Of a stretch of 12,800 bases of DNA, positions 1 through 6,927 are shown piece by piece. The notes beneath the pieces are model-generated. The model did not search any database. It saw only the letters and a program-made list of their open reading frames with translations, and was not told the origin of the DNA. Every line of letters starts with the position of its first letter. Within the stretch, counting starts at the first letter, position 1. The stretch is from an uncultured Sphingomonadales bacterium (GTDB lineage: Bacteria; Pseudomonadota; Alphaproteobacteria; Sphingomonadales; Sphingomonadaceae): the NCBI GenBank assembly GCA_937898535.1, contig CALDKP010000364.1, forward strand, positions 1 through 12,800, read 5' to 3'. The translations under genes and the position numbers were made by a program.

Positions 1-48
1 CGAGATACAAGCTAGTGACTGGAGTTCAGACGTGTGCTCTTCCGATCT
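1..48 (+). other. Illumina P7/TruSeq read-2 adapter contamination
   Basis: Bases 1-6 (CGAGAT) are the end of the P7 flow-cell oligo, bases 7-14 (ACAAGCTA) sit where an 8-base i7 index belongs, and bases 15-48 match the TruSeq read-2 primer, starting GTGACTGGAGTTC and ending GCTCTTCCGATCT. Genomic sequence starts at 49. This is an untrimmed library adapter retained at a contig end. It has no biological role and should be masked. Short reading frames that start inside it are not genes. Confidence 0.98.
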
Positions 49-765
49 CAACAGCTTCGCGAAATCGGCGGACACATTCATGGTTTCGCGCTGCGTCAGG
101 TCAATGAGGATCGACGACACATTGGCATCAGCGCCACCCAGATTAACGCCGTTAATGATGTTCGCTTTGTTTTCGCGCGCAGCAAGCCGTTGTGCCTCGC
201 GATCAGACGCAATTTCAGAAAGCGTATAAACCGTGCCGCCACTGGCTTGGGGATTTTCGGCGCTGTCGGCATGAATAGAAATGAAAAGATCCGCGTTGAG
301 CTTGCGTGCGATCTGATACCGGTCTTGCAACACGATAAATTTATCACTGTCGCGCGTTAACGCGACGCGAACGCGGCCGCTTTTGAGCATTTCATCGCGC
401 ACCGCCTTGGCAATTGCCAATGTGATTTCTTTTTCCCGCTGCCCGCCATGTGGACTGATGGCACCGGGGTCATGGCCGCCATGCCCCGCGTCAATAACGA
501 CAAGTGGTAGGCTTGCATCCGAAGGGCCGCTTATTTTCGGTCGGCCTTTGCCTACATTCGTGCGAATTGGCGCAGTCACTTCGTAACGCCGTTTTGGTGG
601 TTCCGCACGAAATGCCAGTCGCGGCACGACTTGGGTTTTTCGCGGCTCTACTGCCGCCTGCACGGAAATTTGCGCAATTGGTCCGCCAATCGCGGGGGAC
701 GCGAGAACCGGCAAGGTGGCGAAAAGCGCAGCAGCGAACATATACCGCTTATGGGTTCTAGCCAT
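49..765 (-). CDS. N-acetylmuramoyl-L-alanine amidase (Amidase_3, AmiC-like), 3'-truncated
   Basis: Periplasmic zinc amidase that cleaves the bond between N-acetylmuramic acid and the L-Ala of the stem peptide, used in septal peptidoglycan splitting. 239 codons are present. The ATG at 765 follows a GAGGAC Shine-Dalgarno-like sequence and opens a Sec-type signal peptide (basic MARTHKRY, then a hydrophobic stretch to about residue 25). A Pro/Arg-rich linker leads to the Amidase_3 domain from about residue 88 (PLVVIDAGHGG). Visible zinc ligands are His95 (AGHGG), Glu111 (QREKE) and His165 (SIHAD); SSILIDLTQRET is also typical of the family. The C-terminal part, including the catalytic Glu expected in a VETGF-like motif, is missing because the contig ends in adapter sequence. 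In alphaproteobacteria this gene is often divergent from rne and followed by a penicillin-binding protein 1A gene, which would lie off the end. Family assignment is firm; the amiC symbol is not assigned. Confidence 0.93.
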
Positions 766-884
766 TGTCCTCGTCCAGAAAATTTTTTCGGCCACGCCCC
801 CGCTCCCCCCATAAAATGAATATGCTGTTAGCGATGGAAGCGTAAACGCTGGTGTCCAGATAGCGTTAATGGCGCATTCAGGAT

Positions 885-898
885 AAAAACCGGTTTTT
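885..898. repeat. 14-nt perfect palindrome
   Basis: AAAAACCGGTTTTT is a perfect inverted repeat in the divergent amidase/rne spacer, about 120 bp upstream of the amidase start. It could be a protein-binding site or a minor hairpin with a CCGG loop. No copy was noticed elsewhere in the window, so the function is unknown. Confidence 0.5.
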
Positions 899-1225
899 CC
901 ATCCATAATAGAGAGCTATTTCGCGCGATGCCCTTGCCGACAACCGGCTGGAGTGCTAGCTAACAGCTACAGGGGACTTCAACGGAACTTCCCGCCAATC
1001 CGCCTTCGGTTCTTTTCCGCTCGGCACATTAACAGGTTGACGCTGCATGAGGCATGATATTTCCACCAACGCCGCCCGCACAGGGACTGGCGCATGGGCT
1101 GGAAATCAAGCGCGCGCGATACACGCCCGCCATGCACAAGCAGCAGACGCAATTCTTACATTCCCACCATATCGCTTTGCCGACAGGAACGCTGTGCGTC
1201 CCGTCTGGCAATGCATCAACAATAA

Positions 1226-1266
1226 AGCGAGCGGCCTTTGGCTGACAACCGGGCGCCATGCTCGCT
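1226..1266 (+). promoter_or_regulatory. Potential stem-loop abutting the rne Shine-Dalgarno
   Basis: AGCGAGC (1226-1232) and GCTCGCT (1260-1266) are perfect 7-nt complements. The right arm ends one base before the rne Shine-Dalgarno GGAG (1267-1270). GGC (1233-1235) and GCC (1255-1257) could extend the stem after a 2-nt bulge. A structure at this position could modulate ribosome access to rne. RNase E mRNA leaders are known feedback targets in Escherichia coli; whether this one is used that way is inference. Confidence 0.45.
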
Positions 1267-1278
1267 GGAGTAATATCA

Positions 1279-3918
1279 ATGACAACGCGTATGCTAATCG
1301 ATGCGCGGCACCGGGAGGAAACCCGGGTCGCAGTCGTCACAGGAAACCAGATTGAGGAATTTGATTTTGAATCGGCCGAGCACAAGCAGCTCAAAGGCAA
1401 TATCTACCTCGCAAAAGTAACAAGAGTTGAACCCTCGCTTCAGGCGGCGTTCGTAGATTATGGTGGCAATCGCCATGGCTTTTTGGCGTTTGCCGAAATC
1501 CACCCCGATTATTACCAGATCCCACGCGAAGACCGCGAGCGTTTGTTGGCTGAAGAAGCCGAGGCCGCCGCGGAAGAAGCTGCGCTGCGTGAGCAGGAAG
1601 AGGAAGAAAGCGACGAGCCTTCGGACATCATGCAGGGTTCTGCAGAGCGCGAAGACGACGTAACTGACCTGATTGAAGTCGATAGTGACGACAGCGTCGA
1701 CACCATCGACATGACCGAGGGCGAAGAGCCCGACCTTGGCAGCAATGGCGACGATGCGTCAGACGAAGGCGAAGGCGAGCGCGGCGAAAACGGCCGTAAC
1801 AACCGCCGTCGTCGTGGCCGTGGTGGCCGCAATGGCGAAACCCGCGCACCAAAGGCCAGCGACGAAGTCCGTGCAAAGCGCATGAACCTGCGTCGTCGTT
1901 ACAAAATTCAGGACGTCATTCATCGCCGTCAGGTTTTGCTGGTTCAGGTTGTGAAGGAAGAGCGCGGCAACAAGGGCGCTGCTCTGACGACCTATCTCAG
2001 CCTCGCCGGTCGTTATTGCGTTCTGATGCCAAATACGTCGCATGGCGGCGGCATCAGCCGTAAAATCCACAGCGCAGCTGACCGTAAGCGTTTGAAGTCG
2101 ATTATTTCAGACCTTACTTTGCCATCCACAATGGGTTGCATCATCCGCACCGCCGGCCTTGCCCGCACCAAGCCTGAAATCAAACGCGACTTTGATTATC
2201 TCGCGCGTCTTTGGGACGAAATTCGCGAGCGTACGCTGCGTGGCGCAGCACCGATGCTGATCCACACAGACAGCGATCTCATAAAGCGTGCTATCCGTGA
2301 CATATACAATAAGGACATCGACGAGGTATTCGTGGAGGGGCCTGACGGATATAAAGCCGCCAAGGACTTCATGAAGCTGTTGATGCCAAGCCACGCCAAA
2401 CGCGTACAGCATTATGCAGATCCGGTTCCGCTGTTCCAGCGTTACCACGTCGAAGATCAACTGAACGCAATGTATCAGCCCATCGTCCAGTTGAAATCCG
2501 GTGGCTATATCGTCATCAACCCGACGGAAGCTTTGGTATCGATCGACATCAACTCAGGCCGTTCGACCAAAGAACATGGCATTGAGCAAACCGCGCTTTC
2601 CACCAACTTGGAAGCCGCACGCGAGATTGCCCGTCAATTGCGCCTGCGCGATATGGCTGGCCTTGTCGTCATCGACTTCATCGACATGGAGCATCATTCG
2701 AACGCCCGCAAAGTCGAGCGTGCGATGAAGGAAGCTTTGAAACACGACCGTGCCCGTATTCAGGTCGGCCGTATTTCTAGCTTTGGCTTGATGGAAATGA
2801 GCCGCCAGCGTTTGCGCACCGGCGTGCTCGAAGCGTCAACCCGCGAATGTCCGCATTGCGAAGGCACTGGCCTTGTTCGCACGGCATCGTCTGCGGCTCT
2901 GTCCGCCCTGCGTCTCATCGAAGATGAGGCGGCCAAGGGCCATGGCAGCCAGATCGTTCTGCAGGCAAGCCAAGAAGCCACAATCTACTGCCTTAACAAC
3001 AAGCGTGCCGAACTGGCCGCGATTGAAGAGCGTTATCACGTGCGCGTGTTGATTGTGCCCAATGGCGAAACCGAAGGCGCAAAGCTCGCCGTATCAAGTT
3101 CCGGTCCACGCCCAGAGCGGCCAGCCGCATTGCCACCGATTATCGACATCGAAGAAGATGATATCGAAGACGAAATCGACGATTTCGACGATGAAGTCGA
3201 AGCCGAAGAGGTTGAGCGTGAACCACGCCGTGCGCGCGAAGAGCGTCCACGCGAAGAAGGCGAAGGTGGTGAAGGTCGCAAGCGTAAACGTCGTCGTGGA
3301 CGTCGTGGTGGCAAGGGCCGTGATCGCGATGGCCGTCCGGAAGGCGAAGATGCTGTTGCGGGTGAAAACAACGCTGCAGATCGTCCAGAAGGCGAGAGCA
3401 ACGCTGAAACAGCACAGACTGACGGCGACGTCGAAGGCGAGACCAAGCCAAAGGCCCGTCGCGGTCGTCGTGGCGGCAGAGGCCGTGATCGCGACCGTGA
3501 AACGGGTGCAGGCGAGACGACAACCGAAGCGCCAGCAGTAACGGAAAGCGAAGTTGCTGAGACCCCTGTCGAAGCACCGGCAAAACCAAAGCGTGCAAGC
3601 AGGGCGAAGCCAAAGGCAGAAAAGGTCGTTGTTGAAGCCGATGCACCGGAAGCGAAAGCCACGGAAGCAGCAAGCGCTCCAGAAAAAGCACCTGCTGCCA
3701 AAGCAAAGGCGCCCGCAAAGCCACGTAGCCGCGCAAAAGCACCTGCAACTGAAGCGGTAGCTGACGACACGGCGGAGGCTCCAAAGGCGAAAGCCAAGGC
3801 CCCACGCAAGAAAGCAGCTGCCAAAGATGTTGCACAGGACGTAACATCAACGACCGAAGCTGGTGGGACTGACGATGGCCCTCCCCGTTCAGGTTGGTGG
3901 CAACGCACTTTCGGTTAA
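1279..3918 (+). CDS. rne: Ribonuclease E
   Basis: Endoribonuclease that starts mRNA decay and processes rRNA/tRNA precursors, and scaffolds the RNA degradosome. The 879-residue start at 1279 (MTTRMLIDARHREETR) fits the family N-terminus and has GGAG at 1267-1270, 8 nt upstream. An in-frame ATG at 1258 would add seven residues without support. Domains: S1 (about 30-230), interrupted by an acidic then Arg/Gly-rich insertion (about 84-208) typical of alphaproteobacteria; then the RNase H-like, 5'-sensor and DNase I-like core. Catalytic metal ligands are Asp423 (SIDINSGR) and Asp466 (VVIDFIDM), and the Zn-link is Cys524/Cys527 (CPHCEGTG). After about residue 615 the protein is disordered: acidic, two Arg/Gly blocks, then Ala/Pro/Lys repeats. 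The end, SGWWQRTFG, matches the Gly-Trp-Trp motif that binds PNPase in Caulobacter RNase E. The gene is monocistronic, with a terminator 25 bp after the stop. Confidence 0.98.
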   Translation: MTTRMLIDARHREETRVAVVTGNQIEEFDFESAEHKQLKGNIYLAKVTRVEPSLQAAFVDYGGNRHGFLAFAEIHPDYYQIPREDRERLLAEEAEAAAEEAALREQEEEESDEPSDIMQGSAEREDDVTDLIEVDSDDSVDTIDMTEGEEPDLGSNGDDASDEGEGERGENGRNNRRRRGRGGRNGETRAPKASDEVRAKRMNLRRRYKIQDVIHRRQVLLVQVVKEERGNKGAALTTYLSLAGRYCVLMPNTSHGGGISRKIHSAADRKRLKSIISDLTLPSTMGCIIRTAGLARTKPEIKRDFDYLARLWDEIRERTLRGAAPMLIHTDSDLIKRAIRDIYNKDIDEVFVEGPDGYKAAKDFMKLLMPSHAKRVQHYADPVPLFQRYHVEDQLNAMYQPIVQLKSGGYIVINPTEALVSIDINSGRSTKEHGIEQTALSTNLEAAREIARQLRLRDMAGLVVIDFIDMEHHSNARKVERAMKEALKHDRARIQVGRISSFGLMEMSRQRLRTGVLEASTRECPHCEGTGLVRTASSAALSALRLIEDEAAKGHGSQIVLQASQEATIYCLNNKRAELAAIEERYHVRVLIVPNGETEGAKLAVSSSGPRPERPAALPPIIDIEEDDIEDEIDDFDDEVEAEEVEREPRRAREERPREEGEGGEGRKRKRRRGRRGGKGRDRDGRPEGEDAVAGENNAADRPEGESNAETAQTDGDVEGETKPKARRGRRGGRGRDRDRETGAGETTTEAPAVTESEVAETPVEAPAKPKRASRAKPKAEKVVVEADAPEAKATEAASAPEKAPAAKAKAPAKPRSRAKAPATEAVADDTAEAPKAKAKAPRKKAAAKDVAQDVTSTTEAGGTDDGPPRSGWWQRTFG

Positions 3919-3942
3919 ACCCGATTTATCATTTACACACAG

Positions 3943-3976
3943 CCCCGCTGGTCAATGACTGGCGGGGTTTTGTTTT
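3943..3976 (+). terminator. Rho-independent terminator of rne
   Basis: A 10-bp stem (3943-3952 with 3958-3967; C4GC side pairing with GCG4, including two G-U pairs) has a CAATG loop and is followed by TTTTGTTTT (3968-3976). It starts 25 bp after the rne stop and precedes the start of the M48 gene, so it should separate the two transcription units. Confidence 0.93.
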
Positions 3977-4025
3977 GCCCAACTTCTTCATTGCGCGTTC
4001 ATCCAGTTCGCGCCATTCACTGCAT

Positions 4026-5393
4026 ATGAACAATTCTGTATTTCGTGCCCTGCGAACAGCATTCGTGTTGTTTCTTGCGATATGGATATCGGTGCGGCCG
4101 GTTATGGCGCAGTCCGTTTTGCGCGACGCTGAAACCGAAGCTTTTTTCAAAGAAATTTCGGCGCCGTTGATTACAGCTGCGGGGCTTGATCCGAACAATG
4201 TCGACATCATCCTGATCAATGACAAATCCGTCAACGCATTCGTCGCGGGCGGGCAAGCGGTCTATCTGCACAGTGGGCTGATTGACGCCGCAACCACCGC
4301 AAATGAAGTGCAAGGTGTCATTGCGCACGAACTTGGGCATGTCGTGGGCGGCCACGCCGTTCGCTTCGACGAAGGCGCCTCTGTGGCAAGTGGCATCAGC
4401 ATTGCCAGCCTTATACTGGCCGCTGCGGCAATGGCGGCTGGCGCGGGCGAAGCAGGCATGGGCATTTTGTCCGCGGGCCAGCAAGCAGCGATGGGCAAAT
4501 TCCTTGCCTACAGCCGCGGACAAGAAGGCACCGCCGATGCGTCTGGCGCGCAATATCTTTCCACCGCAGGCATTTCGGGCCGGGGCTCCATCAGCTTCTT
4601 CAAAAAGCTGCAGAATTTCGAATTCCGCCTCGGTATCCCGCAAGAGGATAGCTATGGCCGCACGCACCCCTTGTCGGGTGAGCGTATTTCGGTGCTGCAG
4701 GACAAATATTCCGCCGACCCGGCTTGGAATGCCCCGCTAAATCCGAAGTGGGAAAATGATTTCAAACGCATCAAGGCAAAGCTGACAGGCTATCTTTCTG
4801 ACCCGAAGGCGACGATGCGCGATTATCCCGAAAACGATAAAAGCGTTCCTGCACGCTATGCGCGTGCCTATGCGTGGCATAAGTCTGCTTATCCGCAAAA
4901 GGCACTGGATGAGTCATCATCCCTCGTCGCATCCGCCCCCGAAGATCCCTATTTCCTGGAATTGCATGGGCAAATTTTGCTGGAATCGGGCCGACCAGCC
5001 GACGCGATTATACCGTTACGCAAAGCGGTAAGCCTAACGGGCAATCAGCCGCTGATCGCCGCCATATTCGGGCATGCGTTGATTGCAACCGAGGACAAGA
5101 CAAAGCTCGATGAAGCCGCCCAAGTGCTTAAAGCCGCAGTCACGAAGGATAATCAAAATCCTTTTGCCTGGTACCAATTGGGCGTCGTTTACGAACAAAA
5201 GGGCGATAGCGCGCGCGCGGCCCTCGCGAGTGCGGAGCGTTACTTGATGGAAGGTGCGCCGCAATTGGCATTGCCTAACGCACAGACCGCAATGGCTGGC
5301 CTACCCGAATATTCACCAGATTGGATCCGGGCTCAGGACATTAATATGGTGGCCGAAGCAAAGCTTGCGCAGCTCAAGAAGCGGAAACGCTGA
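4026..5393 (+). CDS. M48-family zinc metalloprotease with C-terminal TPRs (BepA/YfgC-like), secreted
   Basis: Periplasmic peptidase/chaperone type related to BepA, which in Escherichia coli acts in outer-membrane protein (LptD) quality control; that role is inferred here. The frame is open from 3894 inside rne, but the ATG at 4026 is chosen because MNNSVFRALRTAFVLFLAIW begins a clear signal peptide with likely cleavage after VMA (residue 27). No good Shine-Dalgarno is visible. The 455-residue protein has HELGH (His101, His105), the third-ligand motif EGTAD (Glu167, Asp171), and THPLSGERI with His214, corresponding to the conserved regulatory THPL histidine of BepA-like proteins. A hydrophobic Ala/Gly segment (about 118-140) lies between the zinc motifs. 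TPR-like helices occupy about 300-440. There is no lipobox Cys. The dsbA-like gene follows 42 bp downstream on the same strand, so a two-gene envelope operon is likely. Confidence 0.93.
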   Translation: MNNSVFRALRTAFVLFLAIWISVRPVMAQSVLRDAETEAFFKEISAPLITAAGLDPNNVDIILINDKSVNAFVAGGQAVYLHSGLIDAATTANEVQGVIAHELGHVVGGHAVRFDEGASVASGISIASLILAAAAMAAGAGEAGMGILSAGQQAAMGKFLAYSRGQEGTADASGAQYLSTAGISGRGSISFFKKLQNFEFRLGIPQEDSYGRTHPLSGERISVLQDKYSADPAWNAPLNPKWENDFKRIKAKLTGYLSDPKATMRDYPENDKSVPARYARAYAWHKSAYPQKALDESSSLVASAPEDPYFLELHGQILLESGRPADAIIPLRKAVSLTGNQPLIAAIFGHALIATEDKTKLDEAAQVLKAAVTKDNQNPFAWYQLGVVYEQKGDSARAALASAERYLMEGAPQLALPNAQTAMAGLPEYSPDWIRAQDINMVAEAKLAQLKKRKR

Positions 5394-5435
5394 ATTGGCT
5401 GGCAACGGTGCGCGGCGGGAGCTAATCGGGCCGTT

Positions 5436-6242
5436 ATGAACAACATGACGTCGCGCACGCCGCTTATCCTCATTCTTTCCGCTACATTTTTGCTGGCCGC
5501 AATCGGCGCTTATCTGTTTTGGCCAAAAGATACCGTGTCCCTGCAAGAGCCAGCAGGTGCTGCATCACAGGACGCCGCCAAGGCTGCCGCCGCCGCGGGT
5601 ATGAGCGCAGACGACCGCAAAGCGACCGAGGCAATTGTACGCGCATATATATTGGAAAACCCAGAGATTATCACAGAAGCCATTGGCGTCTTGCAAAAGC
5701 GTGAGGCAACGCAGCGCCTCACCGCCGCGGGCAGCAAACTGACCGAGCCCTTCCCCGGCGCAGAGTTCGGAAACCCCAATGGCGATGTCACACTCGTTGA
5801 ATTTACCGATTATAATTGCGGATTTTGCCGCTCCAGCGTTGCAGATGTGCAAAAGCTGATCGATAGCGACAGCAATATCCGCGTTGTCATCCGCGAGGTA
5901 CCGATCCTCAGCGCGACCAGCCGCGATGCTGCCTTATGGGCACTCGCAGCCGCCAAGCAAGGCAAGCACAAGGCATTTCACGATGCCATGTTCAGCGGTG
6001 GCCGCCCCGATGCCCAAAGCATCCGCGCTGCCGCTTCAAAAGCAGGGATGAACCTCGCCGCCGCAGAAAAATTCGCAAGCTCGCGTGAAGCGATCGATGA
6101 AGTTGAAAGCAACATTGCGATCATGCAGCAGGTCGGCTTTGGTGGCACCCCGACATTCATTATCGGCGACCAGATATTGGAAGGTGCCGTTGGCCTTGAT
6201 GCGCTGAAAGCCGCAGTCGCGAAAGCGCGTAAAGCGGGTTAA
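5436..6242 (+). CDS. DsbA-family thiol:disulfide oxidoreductase (ScsC/Com1-like), membrane-anchored
   Basis: Periplasmic thioredoxin-fold protein that oxidises or isomerises disulfides in exported proteins. Of 268 residues, an N-terminal hydrophobic segment (about 9-28) serves as signal or anchor, followed by an Ala-rich linker. A helical region (about 55-90, DRKATEAIVRAYILENPE) resembles the ScsC N-terminal domain, which mediates oligomerisation in some homologues. The thioredoxin domain starts with FTDYNCGFCR: the active-site CXXC is Cys128-Gly-Phe-Cys131, and the cis-proline is Pro239 in GGTPTF. GGGAG lies 14 nt before the ATG at 5436; a second ATG at 5445 fits the spacing less well. It is probably co-transcribed with the M48 protease. 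Its TAA overlaps the stop codon of the convergent rlmE, so no terminator lies between them. Oxidase versus isomerase activity cannot be told from sequence. Confidence 0.93.
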   Translation: MNNMTSRTPLILILSATFLLAAIGAYLFWPKDTVSLQEPAGAASQDAAKAAAAAGMSADDRKATEAIVRAYILENPEIITEAIGVLQKREATQRLTAAGSKLTEPFPGAEFGNPNGDVTLVEFTDYNCGFCRSSVADVQKLIDSDSNIRVVIREVPILSATSRDAALWALAAAKQGKHKAFHDAMFSGGRPDAQSIRAAASKAGMNLAAAEKFASSREAIDEVESNIAIMQQVGFGGTPTFIIGDQILEGAVGLDALKAAVAKARKAG

Positions 6243-6925
6243 GCTTTCTTGCCTTGGGCAATCACATACCATTCCACCGATCCTTTGCGGCTTGCCGGCG
6301 GCTTGGCGTGTTTTACGGTAGTGAAGTTGTTTTTCAAAATGCTCAGCATCACCGGGTCGGTCCCTCCGGCAAACACTTTGGCAACAAAATCACCGCCGGG
6401 CTGCAAAACCTGAATAGCAAAATCGACTGCCGCTTCGACCAGCCCCATTGTGCGTAAATGGTCGGTCTGTTTGTGACCGACGGTGTTCGCGGCCATATCT
6501 GACAAGATCAGGTCCGGCGCGCAGCCGGGTTCAGCAATCAACCGATCCGGCGCGCTGTCGTGCATGAAATCCATTTCGAGCAGCACCACGCCTTCAAGCG
6601 GGTCGACCGGCAACAGATCAATACCCACAATCGCGGCTTTGGGCTGTTGCCTGCGCACCACTTGTGCCCAACCGCCCGGCGCGACACCCAAATCGACCAC
6701 GGCTTTCTTGCCGCGCAATATGTGAAACTTCTCGTCCAACTCGACCAGCTTATATGCTGCGCGGCTTCGATACCCCTCGCCATGCGCGCGCTTAACATAT
6801 GGGTCGTTCAACTGCCGCTCAAGCCAGCGGGTTGAGCCAGCGGTGCGCCGCTTGGCCGTTTTGACCTTCTGTTTACCAGCCAGCGTCCGGCCGGAATCTT
6901 TACCACCAAATAAATTGTCTGCCAT
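6239..6925 (-). CDS. rlmE: 23S rRNA (uridine-2552-2'-O)-methyltransferase RlmE (FtsJ/RrmJ)
   Basis: Cytoplasmic SAM-dependent enzyme that methylates the ribose of U2552 in the A-loop of 23S rRNA during late 50S assembly. It has 228 residues, within the family range. A basic N-terminal extension (GKQKVKTAKRR) precedes the RrmJ fold. The SAM motif is DLGVAPGGW (78-86), and the catalytic K-D-K-E tetrad is visible as Lys59 (AAYKL), Asp143 (LSDMA), Lys183 (FVAKVF) and Glu218 (SVEWYV). The start ATG lies 2 nt after the TGA of the ppx/gppA-like gene, with a GACGGAA ribosome-binding site inside that gene, so translation is probably coupled. Its stop shares a TTAA with the stop of the convergent dsbA-like gene. 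Confidence 0.97.
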   Translation of the reverse strand: MADNLFGGKDSGRTLAGKQKVKTAKRRTAGSTRWLERQLNDPYVKRAHGEGYRSRAAYKLVELDEKFHILRGKKAVVDLGVAPGGWAQVVRRQQPKAAIVGIDLLPVDPLEGVVLLEMDFMHDSAPDRLIAEPGCAPDLILSDMAANTVGHKQTDHLRTMGLVEAAVDFAIQVLQPGGDFVAKVFAGGTDPVMLSILKNNFTTVKHAKPPASRKGSVEWYVIAQGKKA

Positions 6926-6927
6926 TA

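Larger units (their letters stand above)
766..1278. other. Divergent intergenic region between amidase and rne
   Basis: About 510 bp without a convincing gene. The short reading frames here have no family resemblance and overlap rne or each other. The region should hold the promoters of both divergent genes, but I see no strong -35/-10 pair. A TTGACG at 1037-1042 has no good -10 at 16-18 nt. It contains a perfect 14-nt palindrome (885-898), a short inverted repeat (AACGCT 845-850 with AGCGTT 862-867), and a stem-loop abutting the rne Shine-Dalgarno (1226-1266). Its length is compatible with a long rne leader. Confidence 0.6.

Noticed and set aside
769..812. G-rich minus-strand stretch before the amidase as a G-quadruplex
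   Set aside because: Only two long G runs are present; four separated runs are not available.
1037..1065. TTGACG at 1037 as the rne promoter
   Set aside because: No acceptable -10 hexamer at 16-18 nt spacing.
939..1271. Repeated GACAACCGG (939-947 and 1244-1252) followed by GCTGGAGT (947-954 and 1264-1271) upstream of rne
   Set aside because: Short matches with different spacing; the second GCTGGAGT is simply the rne Shine-Dalgarno region, so duplication is not demonstrated.
1258..1278. Earlier rne start ATG at 1258
   Set aside because: The added seven residues are not typical of the family, and the GGAG is correctly spaced for 1279.
3036..3908. Long open frames antisense to the rne 3' half (290 and 236 codons)
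   Set aside because: The translations are Ser/Arg/Pro or Leu/Arg/His low-complexity mirrors of the Ala/Glu/Lys/Arg-rich RNase E tail. They show no family features and no ribosome-binding site, and rne is certain.
3894..4025. Upstream extension of the M48 protease into rne
   Set aside because: It would bury the signal peptide and cross the rne terminator; the start at 4026 gives a clean Sec signal.
6221..6248. GAAAGC/GCTTTC inverted repeat across the convergent stops as a bidirectional terminator
   Set aside because: Only a 6-bp stem with a 16-nt loop and no real U-tract on either side.
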